From URNF01 sp045543675 (GTDB taxonomy: Bacteria > Bacillota > Clostridia > Oscillospirales > Acutalibacteraceae), in the NCBI GenBank assembly GCA_045543675.1, contig JAZPXM010000116.1, forward strand, positions 1-19,082: a stretch of DNA of 19,082 nucleotides, written 5' to 3'. Of the stretch, positions 1-6,533 are shown piece by piece (positions within the stretch are counted from its first letter, which is position 1; each line of letters starts with the position of its first letter). The notes beneath the pieces were generated by a model that had not been told where the DNA came from, did not search any database, and saw only the letters and a program-made list of their open reading frames with translations. The position numbers and the translations under genes are program-made.

Positions 1-36
1 AGATACAAAAATATGGTGTATCTTCTCTTGTTTTTG
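1..36 (+). terminator. Truncated terminator of an upstream gene
   Basis: The window opens with AGATACA, which can pair with TGTATCT at 18-24 and is followed by TCTCTTGTTTTT. This looks like the loop and right arm of a rho-independent terminator whose left arm is cut by the window edge. The right arm (TGTATCTTCTCT) is the same as that of the terminator at 1127-1167, so both probably belong to one terminator family in this genome. The gene it serves lies outside the window. Confidence 0.5.
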
Positions 37-51
37 TGGGTATTTTTCCTG

Positions 52-213
52 CCCCCCTTGCCTAAAGGGAGGGTACTCCCCTGACAGGGGAGATGGGCGA
101 AGCCCAGAGAGGTGGCCGCCCTGCAAGGCACCGCCGCGCAAGCGGTGGTGGAGGGATATATCCCCCAGTCTTTCGCCTACGGCGAAATCCAGCCCCCTTT
201 AGGCAAGGGGGCC
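52..213. mobile_element. MITE-like inverted-repeat element
   Basis: A segment of about 160 bases has imperfect terminal inverted repeats of about 20 bases: CCCCCTTGCCTAAAGGG near 53-69 and its complement CCCTTTAGGCAAGGGGG at 195-211. Inside are several short hairpins (CTCCCCTGACAGGGGAG at 77-93, GGGCGAAGCCC at 95-105, TTTCGCCTACGGCGAAA at 171-187). There is no room for a transposase, so if mobile it is non-autonomous. It is far richer in G+C than the small genes downstream. Similar structured elements are common between genes in Clostridia. No target site duplication is obvious. Confidence 0.55.
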
Positions 214-290
214 AAGTGTAGCCGCAAGTTTCTGCAAATACCTAACCCAACATCCGTATGATACGGTTTTGCTTTATTGTAGGCGTGCTG

Positions 291-319
291 TTGACGTCGC
301 GTGACAACTAGGATATAAT
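291..319 (+). promoter_or_regulatory. Sigma-A-type promoter
   Basis: TTGACG at 291-296 and TATAAT at 314-319 are separated by 17 bases, a near-consensus housekeeping promoter. It lies downstream of the MITE-like element. The predicted transcription start (about 325-327) falls on or next to the start codon of the first small gene (GTG 324 or ATG 330), so the message would be leaderless or nearly so for that gene. Confidence 0.65.
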
Positions 320-323
320 AGAA

Positions 324-602
324 GTGAAAATGTCTTTGTTAGAATATTCCCAAAACATTCTACAGCTTGACGAAGCGGGGTTTTACGAACAATGCTATCA
401 ACAAGGTCTGCAGGAAATTAAGGAGATTCTGTTAATCGGCGCTTTGGCTTCAAAATTCAATATTCAATATAGTGATAACGAATATGATACATATTGTTCA
501 TCTATCGAAGAAACTACTACATCTACCGATCGTACTCAGAAAAACCTTGGTGTGTGTTTTGAATTGCTTAAAAACAAGGTTATTAAACATTTGACTTATT
601 AA
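324..602 (+). CDS. Small protein resembling the C-terminal region of trigger factor
   Basis: This encodes 92 residues, or 90 if ATG 330 is used. I do not recognise it as a complete known protein. The stretch from about residue 20 to the end (YEQCYQQGLQEIKEILLIGA, then FNIQYSDNEYD and a closing LLKNKVIKHL) follows the pattern of the helical C-terminal chaperone arms of trigger factor: a helix ending in a hydrophobic LLL-A-IA run, an ENIEVSDEE-like turn, and a final K-V-L helix. It has no peptidyl-prolyl isomerase or ribosome-binding domain. An in-frame stop at 309-311 shows it is not simply read through from upstream. A weak AGGA at 310-313 could serve GTG 324, but the promoter's -10 box overlaps this area. 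The next gene follows 26 bases later, so they are probably co-transcribed. The family link is tentative and rests on pattern only. Confidence 0.5.
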   Translation: MKMSLLEYSQNILQLDEAGFYEQCYQQGLQEIKEILLIGALASKFNIQYSDNEYDTYCSSIEETTTSTDRTQKNLGVCFELLKNKVIKHLTY

Positions 603-628
603 AGATCTCTCGAAAAGGAGAAAAGGGT

Positions 629-1102
629 ATGCTTATAACGAGATGTCTGCGATATATTCTCGCTTTTGGTTGCATCATAATAGTATTCGGCATCGTTGCC
701 GCTATATGTTTTTTACCCAATGATTTGCTTTTCAGCAGTCAGACGGATATCTTGTACTGTTTGGGCGAGTATGACGTTGCAACGCATTCCGTCGCGATGT
801 ACCGCAAAGATGTTGCTGTTCCCTTATCCGACTACCAACAAGCTGTATGGTTAGCCGCTTTGGACGGACAACCGATAAACAATGGACACACTTATGCAAA
901 GTACGTATTTGATATACGAAAAATGCTTTTGTGTGACCTGCGCATCGAAATAACCAATTGCACAGACAACGAAACCATTACGGTATACATAGACGGCAGC
1001 GGGAAGGGGTACTGCACAGGAGTTCTCCCGTATCAAAACGCCTATTATGGTTTTATGTTAAAAGATGAAATTTTAGATTTGTTGCAACAAGAAAGCATCT
1101 GA
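629..1102 (+). CDS. Hypothetical membrane-anchored protein
   Basis: This encodes 157 residues with a strong AAGGAG ribosome binding site 8 bases before the ATG. Residues about 7-29 are a hydrophobic segment after a short basic start (ITRCLR), without an obvious signal peptidase site or lipobox, so it is probably a single N-terminal membrane anchor with the rest outside. The remainder is a soluble domain of about 125 residues with two cysteines (CDLRIEITNC) in a possible beta strand, then a TVYIDGSGKGYCTG segment. I do not recognise the family. It is downstream of the trigger-factor-like small gene in an apparent two-gene unit and ends just before a terminator. The function is unknown. Confidence 0.6.
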   Translation: MLITRCLRYILAFGCIIIVFGIVAAICFLPNDLLFSSQTDILYCLGEYDVATHSVAMYRKDVAVPLSDYQQAVWLAALDGQPINNGHTYAKYVFDIRKMLLCDLRIEITNCTDNETITVYIDGSGKGYCTGVLPYQNAYYGFMLKDEILDLLQQESI

Positions 1103-1126
1103 AAGGCGGATGTATATAGAAAACCC

Positions 1127-1167
1127 AGAGAAGACACACAACTTTTGTGTATCTTCTCTATTTTTAT
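1127..1167 (+). terminator. Rho-independent terminator between convergent genes
   Basis: A 14-base arm AGAGAAGACACACA (1127-1140) pairs with TGTGTATCTTCTCT (1146-1159), with one mismatch and a 5-base loop, followed by ATTTTTAT. It ends the plus-strand unit. On the minus strand it is followed by GGGTTTTC and may also stop the DUF6062 transcript. The downstream flank belongs to a repeat also seen at 8390-8425. Confidence 0.8.
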
Positions 1168-1190
1168 CCCTATGATCACCCACCCTACGG
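1155..1190. repeat. 36-base terminator-associated repeat, copy A
   Basis: This covers the right arm, T-tract and downstream flank of the terminator, reading TCTCTATTTTTATCCCTATG and then ATCACCCACCCTACGG. It matches positions 8390-8425 with only three differences. The conserved part extends well past the T-tract, so simple selection for a terminator does not explain it. Confidence 0.65.
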
Positions 1191-1198
1191 TGGAATTT

Positions 1199-1876
1199 TT
1201 ATTCTGCTTCTTCGCCTGTTAAAAAGTGAATAGCGCGTTCAATAGCATCTTTGGAATTGCCCCAATCTTTGTTAGCACCGCTGTTACGGTAGTCAAACAT
1301 TTTGCAAAAATGCGAGACGTCGCCCGCCAATTCTTGCAAATATTGTTCGGTGCGTTCGGCGGTCACCTGCACAAAATCCCCTTGCAACTTTTTCGGCAAT
1401 TCCCACGTCGCTTCGGTCAGTTCTCTGCAATGGGGCAGGCAGAAAAAGGGTTGCTGTGCGTACAATTTGCGAAAATCGTCTTCCTTTTCCCATAAACGCA
1501 CTACATTGGAAACGAGATGCCCCATATTGCGGTTGATATTGTCACACATAAAGCAGGTATCCGTATGCTTTTCTTTCGGTTTTTTCACCTTACCGCCGCG
1601 TCCTTTTTGAAAAGCCGTTTTTTGCACCTCGGCCAAATGGCTTTCCATCATCAGCGCTAAAGGCAGGCGCTTTTGCTGCTTTAGCAAGCGGCGGTAATGG
1701 GTGTTACAAAAGCCCAAACGGTTGGTTTCCTGCCGTATATCCGGTTCCATCATAGCGGCACCCGTGATATACACGGCGATACGCTCGGTGAGCATTTCTC
1801 GCATACGGCACAAAGGACAGCCGTCTTTGGGTTCAAATACTTCGCTTATCGGAATACTGGTAATATCGTCACGCAT
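1199..1876 (-). CDS. DUF6062 family protein
   Basis: This encodes 225 residues and matches the pattern of the DUF6062 proteins found in Clostridia, which have no established function. It shows four paired metal-ligand-like motifs: CPLC (about residues 20-23), GFCNTHY (about 56-62), CFMC (about 108-111) and FFCLPHC (about 144-150). Two CxxC and two Cx2-3H half-sites could form two zinc or iron-sulphur sites. There is no signal peptide or membrane segment, so it is probably cytosolic. The start is supported by AAAGGAG 8 bases upstream, overlapping the end of ymdB. Only 4 bases separate the two genes, so they are almost certainly co-transcribed. The family assignment is from recall of its cysteine pattern. 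Confidence 0.75.
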   Translation of the reverse strand: MRDDITSIPISEVFEPKDGCPLCRMREMLTERIAVYITGAAMMEPDIRQETNRLGFCNTHYRRLLKQQKRLPLALMMESHLAEVQKTAFQKGRGGKVKKPKEKHTDTCFMCDNINRNMGHLVSNVVRLWEKEDDFRKLYAQQPFFCLPHCRELTEATWELPKKLQGDFVQVTAERTEQYLQELAGDVSHFCKMFDYRNSGANKDWGNSKDAIERAIHFLTGEEAE

Positions 1877-1880
1877 GGTT

Positions 1881-2648
1881 TTACTCCTTTATTCTTTGTA
1901 CGGAAACGGTTTTGCCCGTGTTATCATCTACAATAAACAGCACCGCATCCATTTGACACGGTCCGTCCGCGGTGGAAAACCGTGCAGGCATTTTGTTGCG
2001 GATACGGGCAATGGATTGTTCGGGTTTGACACCGAGCACCGAAACGGTGGGGCCGGTCATACCGACGTCGGTGATAAAGCCTGTTCCTTGCGGTAAAATC
2101 TGTTCGTCGGCGGTCTGCACGTGGGTATGGGTCCCAAAGATGGCAGATACCCGTCCGTCCGCATAAAAACCGAGTGCTTTTTTCTCGGCGGTGGCTTCCG
2201 CGTGAAAATCCACAACGCAGAATCTTGGATTACCCGCCTGCTCTAACAGCGCATCTAAAGCGAAAAACGGGTTGTCAACAGCATCAAGGTATACTTGCCC
2301 CAATAAGTTGATAACCGTTACCGAAAACCGCCCTTTGTCCACTACCGTGATACCGCGTCCGGCGGGATTGCCCGGGAAATTGGCGGGACGTAGAGTGGCA
2401 GGGTCGGCGTCTAACATATCCATATATTCGGGACGGCGATAGGTGTGGTTGCCACCGGTAATCACGTCAGCACCCGCGGCGAATAAACTTTCTGCGGCGC
2501 GGGGCGTGGTGCCGTTGCCGTCTGCGGCGTTTTCACCGTTAACGATGCACACGTCCACGTTGTAACGGCGGCGTACGGCAGGTAAAACAGCCGCCAAATG
2601 CTGACAGCCTACCGAGCCGACCACGTCGCCTACACACAATATGTTCAT
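1881..2648 (-). CDS. ymdB: YmdB family metallophosphoesterase
   Basis: This encodes 255 residues, the usual length for the TIGR00282/YmdB family. B. subtilis YmdB hydrolyses 2',3'- and 3',5'-cyclic nucleotides and influences the choice between biofilm formation and motility. The dinuclear metal-binding calcineurin-like residues are visible: D8 in GDVVG, E39-N40 in NGEN, N67-H68 in GGNHT, H149 in DFHAEAT and H174/H176 in GTHTH. It is cytosolic. The ribosome binding site AAAGGA lies about 8 bases before the ATG. It is separated from fakA by a terminator, so it has either its own weak promoter or read-through. It is the first gene of a two-gene unit with the DUF6062 gene. Confidence 0.93.
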   Translation of the reverse strand: MNILCVGDVVGSVGCQHLAAVLPAVRRRYNVDVCIVNGENAADGNGTTPRAAESLFAAGADVITGGNHTYRRPEYMDMLDADPATLRPANFPGNPAGRGITVVDKGRFSVTVINLLGQVYLDAVDNPFFALDALLEQAGNPRFCVVDFHAEATAEKKALGFYADGRVSAIFGTHTHVQTADEQILPQGTGFITDVGMTGPTVSVLGVKPEQSIARIRNKMPARFSTADGPCQMDAVLFIVDDNTGKTVSVQRIKE

Positions 2649-2663
2649 AGGCGTATCCTTTCA

Positions 2664-2694
2664 AAAAGGCGGAACAACCACACGGTTGTTCCGC
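2664..2694 (-). terminator. Rho-independent terminator after fakA
   Basis: A perfect 11-base stem, GCGGAACAACC (2669-2679) with GGTTGTTCCGC (2684-2694) and a 4-base loop, is followed on the minus strand by five T residues (2668-2664). It sits in the 59-base gap between the fakA stop and the ymdB start. It should end the transcript containing fakA and partly insulate ymdB. Confidence 0.85.
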
Positions 2695-2707
2695 TTTCGT
2701 TTTTGCT

Positions 2708-4387
2708 TTATTCCAAAGACAGGAAGTAATAGTATACAGGCTGACCACCGGGAATGACGGTGACTTCTACTTTGTTGCCGACCTTTTCCTGAATGGCAGT
2801 GCTGACAGCCGCCGCGTCCGCTTCGGTTACGTCTGCACCGTAAATTACGGTAACAAAACTGGTGTCCTTACCCGCCAATTTACGGGAAGTCAGCATATTT
2901 CTGGTAAGTTTTACCGCGGCGTGCGTCACGTCGTTGTCCACAAATACCAGTTTACCGTTATCCATAGCAAGAATATCGCCCTCATGGATATCGTGACCTT
3001 CGAAATCGCTGTCACGGGCGGCAAAGGTCAAAGAGCCGCTGGAAACCGCTTCGTAAGCGCCGCGCATCGCAATGATGTTGTCGTCAGCAGATGCGTCAGG
3101 ATCAAATGCCAGCATGGAAGAGATACCCTGCGGAATGGTACGGGTGGGCAACACGCGTACTTCTCTGTCCGCGAGCGGTACCGCCTGTTCCGCCGCCAAA
3201 ATGATGTTTTTGTTGTTGGGCAACACATACACCAATTTTGCGGGGGTGGCTTCAATCGCCTGCAGAATGTCGTCGGTAGACGGGTTCATGGTCTGACCGC
3301 CGGATACTACCTGGTCACAGCCAAGGTCGCGGAATAAGGACGCAAGACCGTCACCTGCCGCTACCGCCACGAAACCGTAGGGGTTTTCGGGCTCGGCACG
3401 TGCAAACTGCGGTACTTGTTCACCTTCGGTTTCACCGACCCAACCCGCGTTTTCGTGTTGCAACCGCATATTTTCCACCTTGACGGTTTCAAACTGACCG
3501 AATTTCAAGCCTTCTTGTAACGCTTTGCCGGGGTCGTTGGTGTGTACGTGTACTTTGATGATATCTTCATCGTCTACAACAACGACACAGTCGCCGATAG
3601 ACTCCAAATACGCACGCAGAGATAACGGATCACGGGTGTTGTCTTTCGCTCTCAGCACGATAAATTCGGTACAGTAACCGAATGTGATCTCTTCATCAAA
3701 CGCGCCTGCCGCGCTGACAGCGGCATCTTTCTGGGGCGCGGGTGCCGCGGCGATACCGCCGACACCTTCAAAAAGTTCGCCGCCTTTGAACACCGACAGC
3801 ATTTCTTCGATAACCACGCAGAACCCTTTACCGCCCGCGTCCACAACACCTGCTTTTTTGAGAGCGGGGAGCAGTTCGGGGGTACGTTCGAGAGAGGCCT
3901 CAGCTTCTTCGCAGATCGCTTCCCAAACGGCAACGGTGTCGTTGTTTTCTTTCGCAAATGCAACACCTTTTGCGGCCGCTTCGCGCGCGACGGTCAAAAT
4001 GGTACCCTCGGTGGGTTTCATAACCGCCTTGTAAGCGGCTTCCACGCCTAAGGTCAGTGCATCTGCCAGATCAGCACCGTTGGCTTCTTCTTTACCTTTG
4101 AGGCCTTTGGAAAAGCCGCGGAACAAAAGGGACAGAATAACACCCGAGTTACCGCGTGCACCGCGCAAAAGTGCAGAAGCGGCAGTATCTGCCACTTTGC
4201 TTATCGCAACGTCATCCTGCAAGCGGGCGAGTTCTCTTGCACCCGCCGCAATGGTCATCGACATATTGGTACCCGTGTCACCGTCGGGTACGGGGAAAAC
4301 ATTAAGCGCGTCCACCGCTTCTTTTACAGAAGACAGACGGTTAGAACCGGAAATAATGGCGTCGCGCAGAATTCGTCCTTGTATCAT
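2708..4387 (-). CDS. fakA: Fatty acid kinase catalytic subunit FakA (DAK2 domain, YloV)
   Basis: This encodes 559 residues, the expected size for YloV/FakA (about 550). The protein phosphorylates fatty acids bound to a FakB partner, feeding exogenous fatty acids into phospholipid synthesis through PlsX/PlsY. The N-terminal DAK2 nucleotide-binding domain shows PVPDGDTGTNMSMT (about residues 32-45), which holds the Mg-ATP binding aspartates, then LLRGARGNSGVILS (about 93-106). A middle domain contains IKVHVHTNDPG, and a DegV-like C-terminal domain follows. It is cytosolic. AAGGAG lies 8 bases before the ATG. It follows the Asp23/Gls24 gene by 32 bases, the same order as yloU-yloV in Bacillus. 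No fakB gene is in the window. Confidence 0.93.
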   Translation of the reverse strand: MIQGRILRDAIISGSNRLSSVKEAVDALNVFPVPDGDTGTNMSMTIAAGARELARLQDDVAISKVADTAASALLRGARGNSGVILSLLFRGFSKGLKGKEEANGADLADALTLGVEAAYKAVMKPTEGTILTVAREAAAKGVAFAKENNDTVAVWEAICEEAEASLERTPELLPALKKAGVVDAGGKGFCVVIEEMLSVFKGGELFEGVGGIAAAPAPQKDAAVSAAGAFDEEITFGYCTEFIVLRAKDNTRDPLSLRAYLESIGDCVVVVDDEDIIKVHVHTNDPGKALQEGLKFGQFETVKVENMRLQHENAGWVGETEGEQVPQFARAEPENPYGFVAVAAGDGLASLFRDLGCDQVVSGGQTMNPSTDDILQAIEATPAKLVYVLPNNKNIILAAEQAVPLADREVRVLPTRTIPQGISSMLAFDPDASADDNIIAMRGAYEAVSSGSLTFAARDSDFEGHDIHEGDILAMDNGKLVFVDNDVTHAAVKLTRNMLTSRKLAGKDTSFVTVIYGADVTEADAAAVSTAIQEKVGNKVEVTVIPGGQPVYYYFLSLE

Positions 4388-4419
4388 TGGTTACACTCCT
4401 TCATTGAGACCTGTCACAC

Positions 4420-4773
4420 TTACTCGGATTTCATACTGTCAACAAATACGTTGACTTTTTTCACCGTCAGGCCAGTGGCTTCTTCGACGGTAAAACGCAC
4501 TTTATTGACAATGCTTTTAGCAATCGCGGAGATGTTCATACCGTGAATAACCGCAATATGCAGGTCAACCACCAGTTTATTGCCTTCACTGCGCACCCGC
4601 ACGCCGTCGTCAGTGTGGGTACGGCGGGTAAGCAACGAACGGATACCCTGACGGGCGCCGCTTCTTACCATGCCTGTGACACCGTAACAACCGGTAACAG
4701 CGCTACCGATAAGGAACGAAAAATACTCCTGAGAGATTTCGATGGTGCCGAGTTGATTTTCAATACGGATCAT
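4420..4773 (-). CDS. Asp23/Gls24 family envelope stress protein (YloU-like)
   Basis: This encodes 117 residues, typical for the Asp23/Gls24 (DUF322) family. Characteristic features are the start IRIENQLGTIEISQEYFSFL, the GCYGVTGMV segment (about residues 29-37), and the closing pattern VDLHIAVIHGMNISAIAKSI followed by a V-x-E-T-G-L-V-K-V-N-V-V-D strand. Family members associate with the membrane through partners and are linked to cell envelope homeostasis. The YloU subgroup is nearly always next to yloV/fakA, as here. The ribosome binding site is AGAAAGG with a rather long spacing of about 12 bases. The gene begins 38 bases after the solute-binding protein gene, with no terminator between them, so co-transcription is possible. 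Confidence 0.9.
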   Translation of the reverse strand: MIRIENQLGTIEISQEYFSFLIGSAVTGCYGVTGMVRSGARQGIRSLLTRRTHTDDGVRVRSEGNKLVVDLHIAVIHGMNISAIAKSIVNKVRFTVEEATGLTVKKVNVFVDSMKSE

Positions 4774-4811
4774 AGGGATAGCACACCTTTCTCATAATAT
4801 ACTGTAAAAAT

Positions 4812-6347
4812 CTATTTCCATTCCGAGATGCCGTTGTACGGATGAAACGCTAACGGCGTTACAGAAGAAAACGCGTGGGAATATGCCGCCAAGCCCTGCC
4901 GCCAACACAATGGGATAAAGGGCATCTCTTCGCTGAAAGCATCCGTAAACGCTTGCAGTTCGCCTTCGGAGCGTACCCAAGCGTTGTACGCGGCGGCGGT
5001 TTTAGGTGCGACGATACCGTAGCAGGCGGCACCGCCGTTTAAAAACACGTCAAGGGACATAGAGGGGAGTAATTGTATTTCACCGAGATACAAATCGAAA
5101 TCGCCGCTTTGTAAGCGGGTGATGTAATCGGTATAACTCAGAGGGATAGGGGTCACCGTCACGCCGATATTCTTGATGGCAGACGTGAGCATTTTAACGG
5201 CGGATTCGCGACTGGTGTTACCCGCAACGTACAGAAGGGTCAAATCCCGTAACGCTGTATCCGCAGGTGCGGTGGTGGTTACGGTTGTACCTGCCGTGGT
5301 GGTTGTCACAGCGGTAGTGGTCGCCGCGGTGACGGGATTTTTGAGAGCATCTGCCAACAATTGTTTTGCAAGCGCCGTGTTATCGTTTGCGGATGTAACG
5401 GATATTTCCGTCGCCATTTTCCATTTGGGGTGGAACGGGGAGGTGGCGGGTACGGCTCTGCCGGTATAGGAATTGGCGGCAAGGGCGGTACGGTTTATCG
5501 CCGCGGACAATGCTTTACGAAAAGCGGGATCAGCGGTCAGCGGCTTTGCGGCATTCACACCTAAAAAGGCGAGTCTGTTTACATCTACAGCGCAGGTTTT
5601 TGCCATTGTGCGCGGGATCTCGCCGTTTAAATCGTTGTACATATATCCGATACTGCCGTTTTCCAACGCTTGTAACACTTCGGTTTCATTTACCAGATGT
5701 TTCAAACCGATGGTGGCAAACGCGGCGGTTTTACCGTAATACGGGTTGGCGGTCAGCACCGCCTTTTCCGCGTCGTATGCATACGGACCGCTGCCGATAG
5801 GCGCTCTTGCCGCTTTAGTGGTATCGGAAGAGCGTTTGATAACAGGGAAAACAAGGTTGGCGTCAGCGTGAATATCCGCTTTGGCAAGGGTAAAGGTCAA
5901 TTCTCTGCCTTTTACTTTTACCGCACTGATATTGGCAAGCAACGTTTTATAGTTTTCACTGTTTTTCGCCTGCTCAAAGGAATACTGCACGTCCCCGGCA
6001 GTTACCGCCGTGCCGTCCGAGAATTTTGCTCCTGCACGTACGGTCGCCATAATGTGTGTCGGGTCGGGCATCTTGACCGCTAACAACGCTTCCTTTGGCA
6101 TAAAGTTTCCGTCAATCACAACAGGTGTTTCATACAGCAGGTTAGATAACTGCAGGTTACGCTCGGTTTTCGCCGCAAAAGGATTTAACGTATCTTCACG
6201 GTTGTATGCGACGGTAAGGTTTTCTATACCGTTTTGTTGCGTGAGCGGGTCTTCGGACAACGTAGACGTCGGGGTATCATTTGCGCGACACGCACAGGCG
6301 CCAAGAAGCAATACAAGTACGAGCAATCCCGCAAAAAACCGTTTCAC
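4812..6347 (-). CDS. Family 5 ABC transporter solute-binding lipoprotein (peptide/nickel type)
   Basis: This encodes 511 residues. A lipoprotein signal peptide is clear: KR start, hydrophobic residues 5-15, lipobox L15-G-A-C18. Residues about 42-120 fit the start of SBP_bac_5 (NLTVAYNREDTLNPFAAKTE, later FSDGTAVTAGDVQYSFEQAK). DPAFRKALSAAINRTAL (about 273-289) is the typical hinge-domain signature, and the C-terminus carries the SLDVFLNGG and FIPLCWRQ regions. The protein should bind an oligopeptide or similar ligand outside the membrane. Two things are odd: no permease or ATPase genes are adjacent, and residues about 339-362 are a Thr/Ala/Val-rich low-complexity insert. The start is GTG with GGGGG about 9 bases upstream, and a good promoter lies at 6386-6414. 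The ligand is unknown. Confidence 0.88.
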   Translation of the reverse strand: MKRFFAGLLVLVLLLGACACRANDTPTSTLSEDPLTQQNGIENLTVAYNREDTLNPFAAKTERNLQLSNLLYETPVVIDGNFMPKEALLAVKMPDPTHIMATVRAGAKFSDGTAVTAGDVQYSFEQAKNSENYKTLLANISAVKVKGRELTFTLAKADIHADANLVFPVIKRSSDTTKAARAPIGSGPYAYDAEKAVLTANPYYGKTAAFATIGLKHLVNETEVLQALENGSIGYMYNDLNGEIPRTMAKTCAVDVNRLAFLGVNAAKPLTADPAFRKALSAAINRTALAANSYTGRAVPATSPFHPKWKMATEISVTSANDNTALAKQLLADALKNPVTAATTTAVTTTTAGTTVTTTAPADTALRDLTLLYVAGNTSRESAVKMLTSAIKNIGVTVTPIPLSYTDYITRLQSGDFDLYLGEIQLLPSMSLDVFLNGGAACYGIVAPKTAAAYNAWVRSEGELQAFTDAFSEEMPFIPLCWRQGLAAYSHAFSSVTPLAFHPYNGISEWK

Positions 6348-6385
6348 AGCGCGTTTCCCCCTAAAAACATACTAACCTACCGTAT

Positions 6386-6414
6386 AGTATAGCACTTTAA
6401 AAGGAAATAATCAA
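6386..6414 (-). promoter_or_regulatory. Sigma-A-type promoter of the solute-binding protein unit
   Basis: On the minus strand TTGATT (6414-6409) and TATACT (6391-6386) are 17 bases apart, about 39 bases before the GTG start. It is divergent from the promoter at 6476-6504, with about 60 bases between the two -35 boxes. Confidence 0.65.
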
Positions 6415-6475
6415 CAGTTTCTTATACATTAAATTATATCTATACTTTTTTTACAGAATTCGACGCGGTTTATTC

Positions 6476-6504
6476 TTTACAAATTGGTTTATTTGCACTA
6501 TAAT
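6476..6504 (+). promoter_or_regulatory. Sigma-A-type promoter of the sugar mutase gene
   Basis: TTTACA (6476-6481) and a perfect TATAAT (6499-6504) are 17 bases apart, with a likely transcription start near 6511. That gives a leader of only about 23 bases holding the AAAGGCGG ribosome binding site. Confidence 0.75.
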
Positions 6505-6533
6505 AAGGGCATAACAGAAAGGCGGTACGGCGT

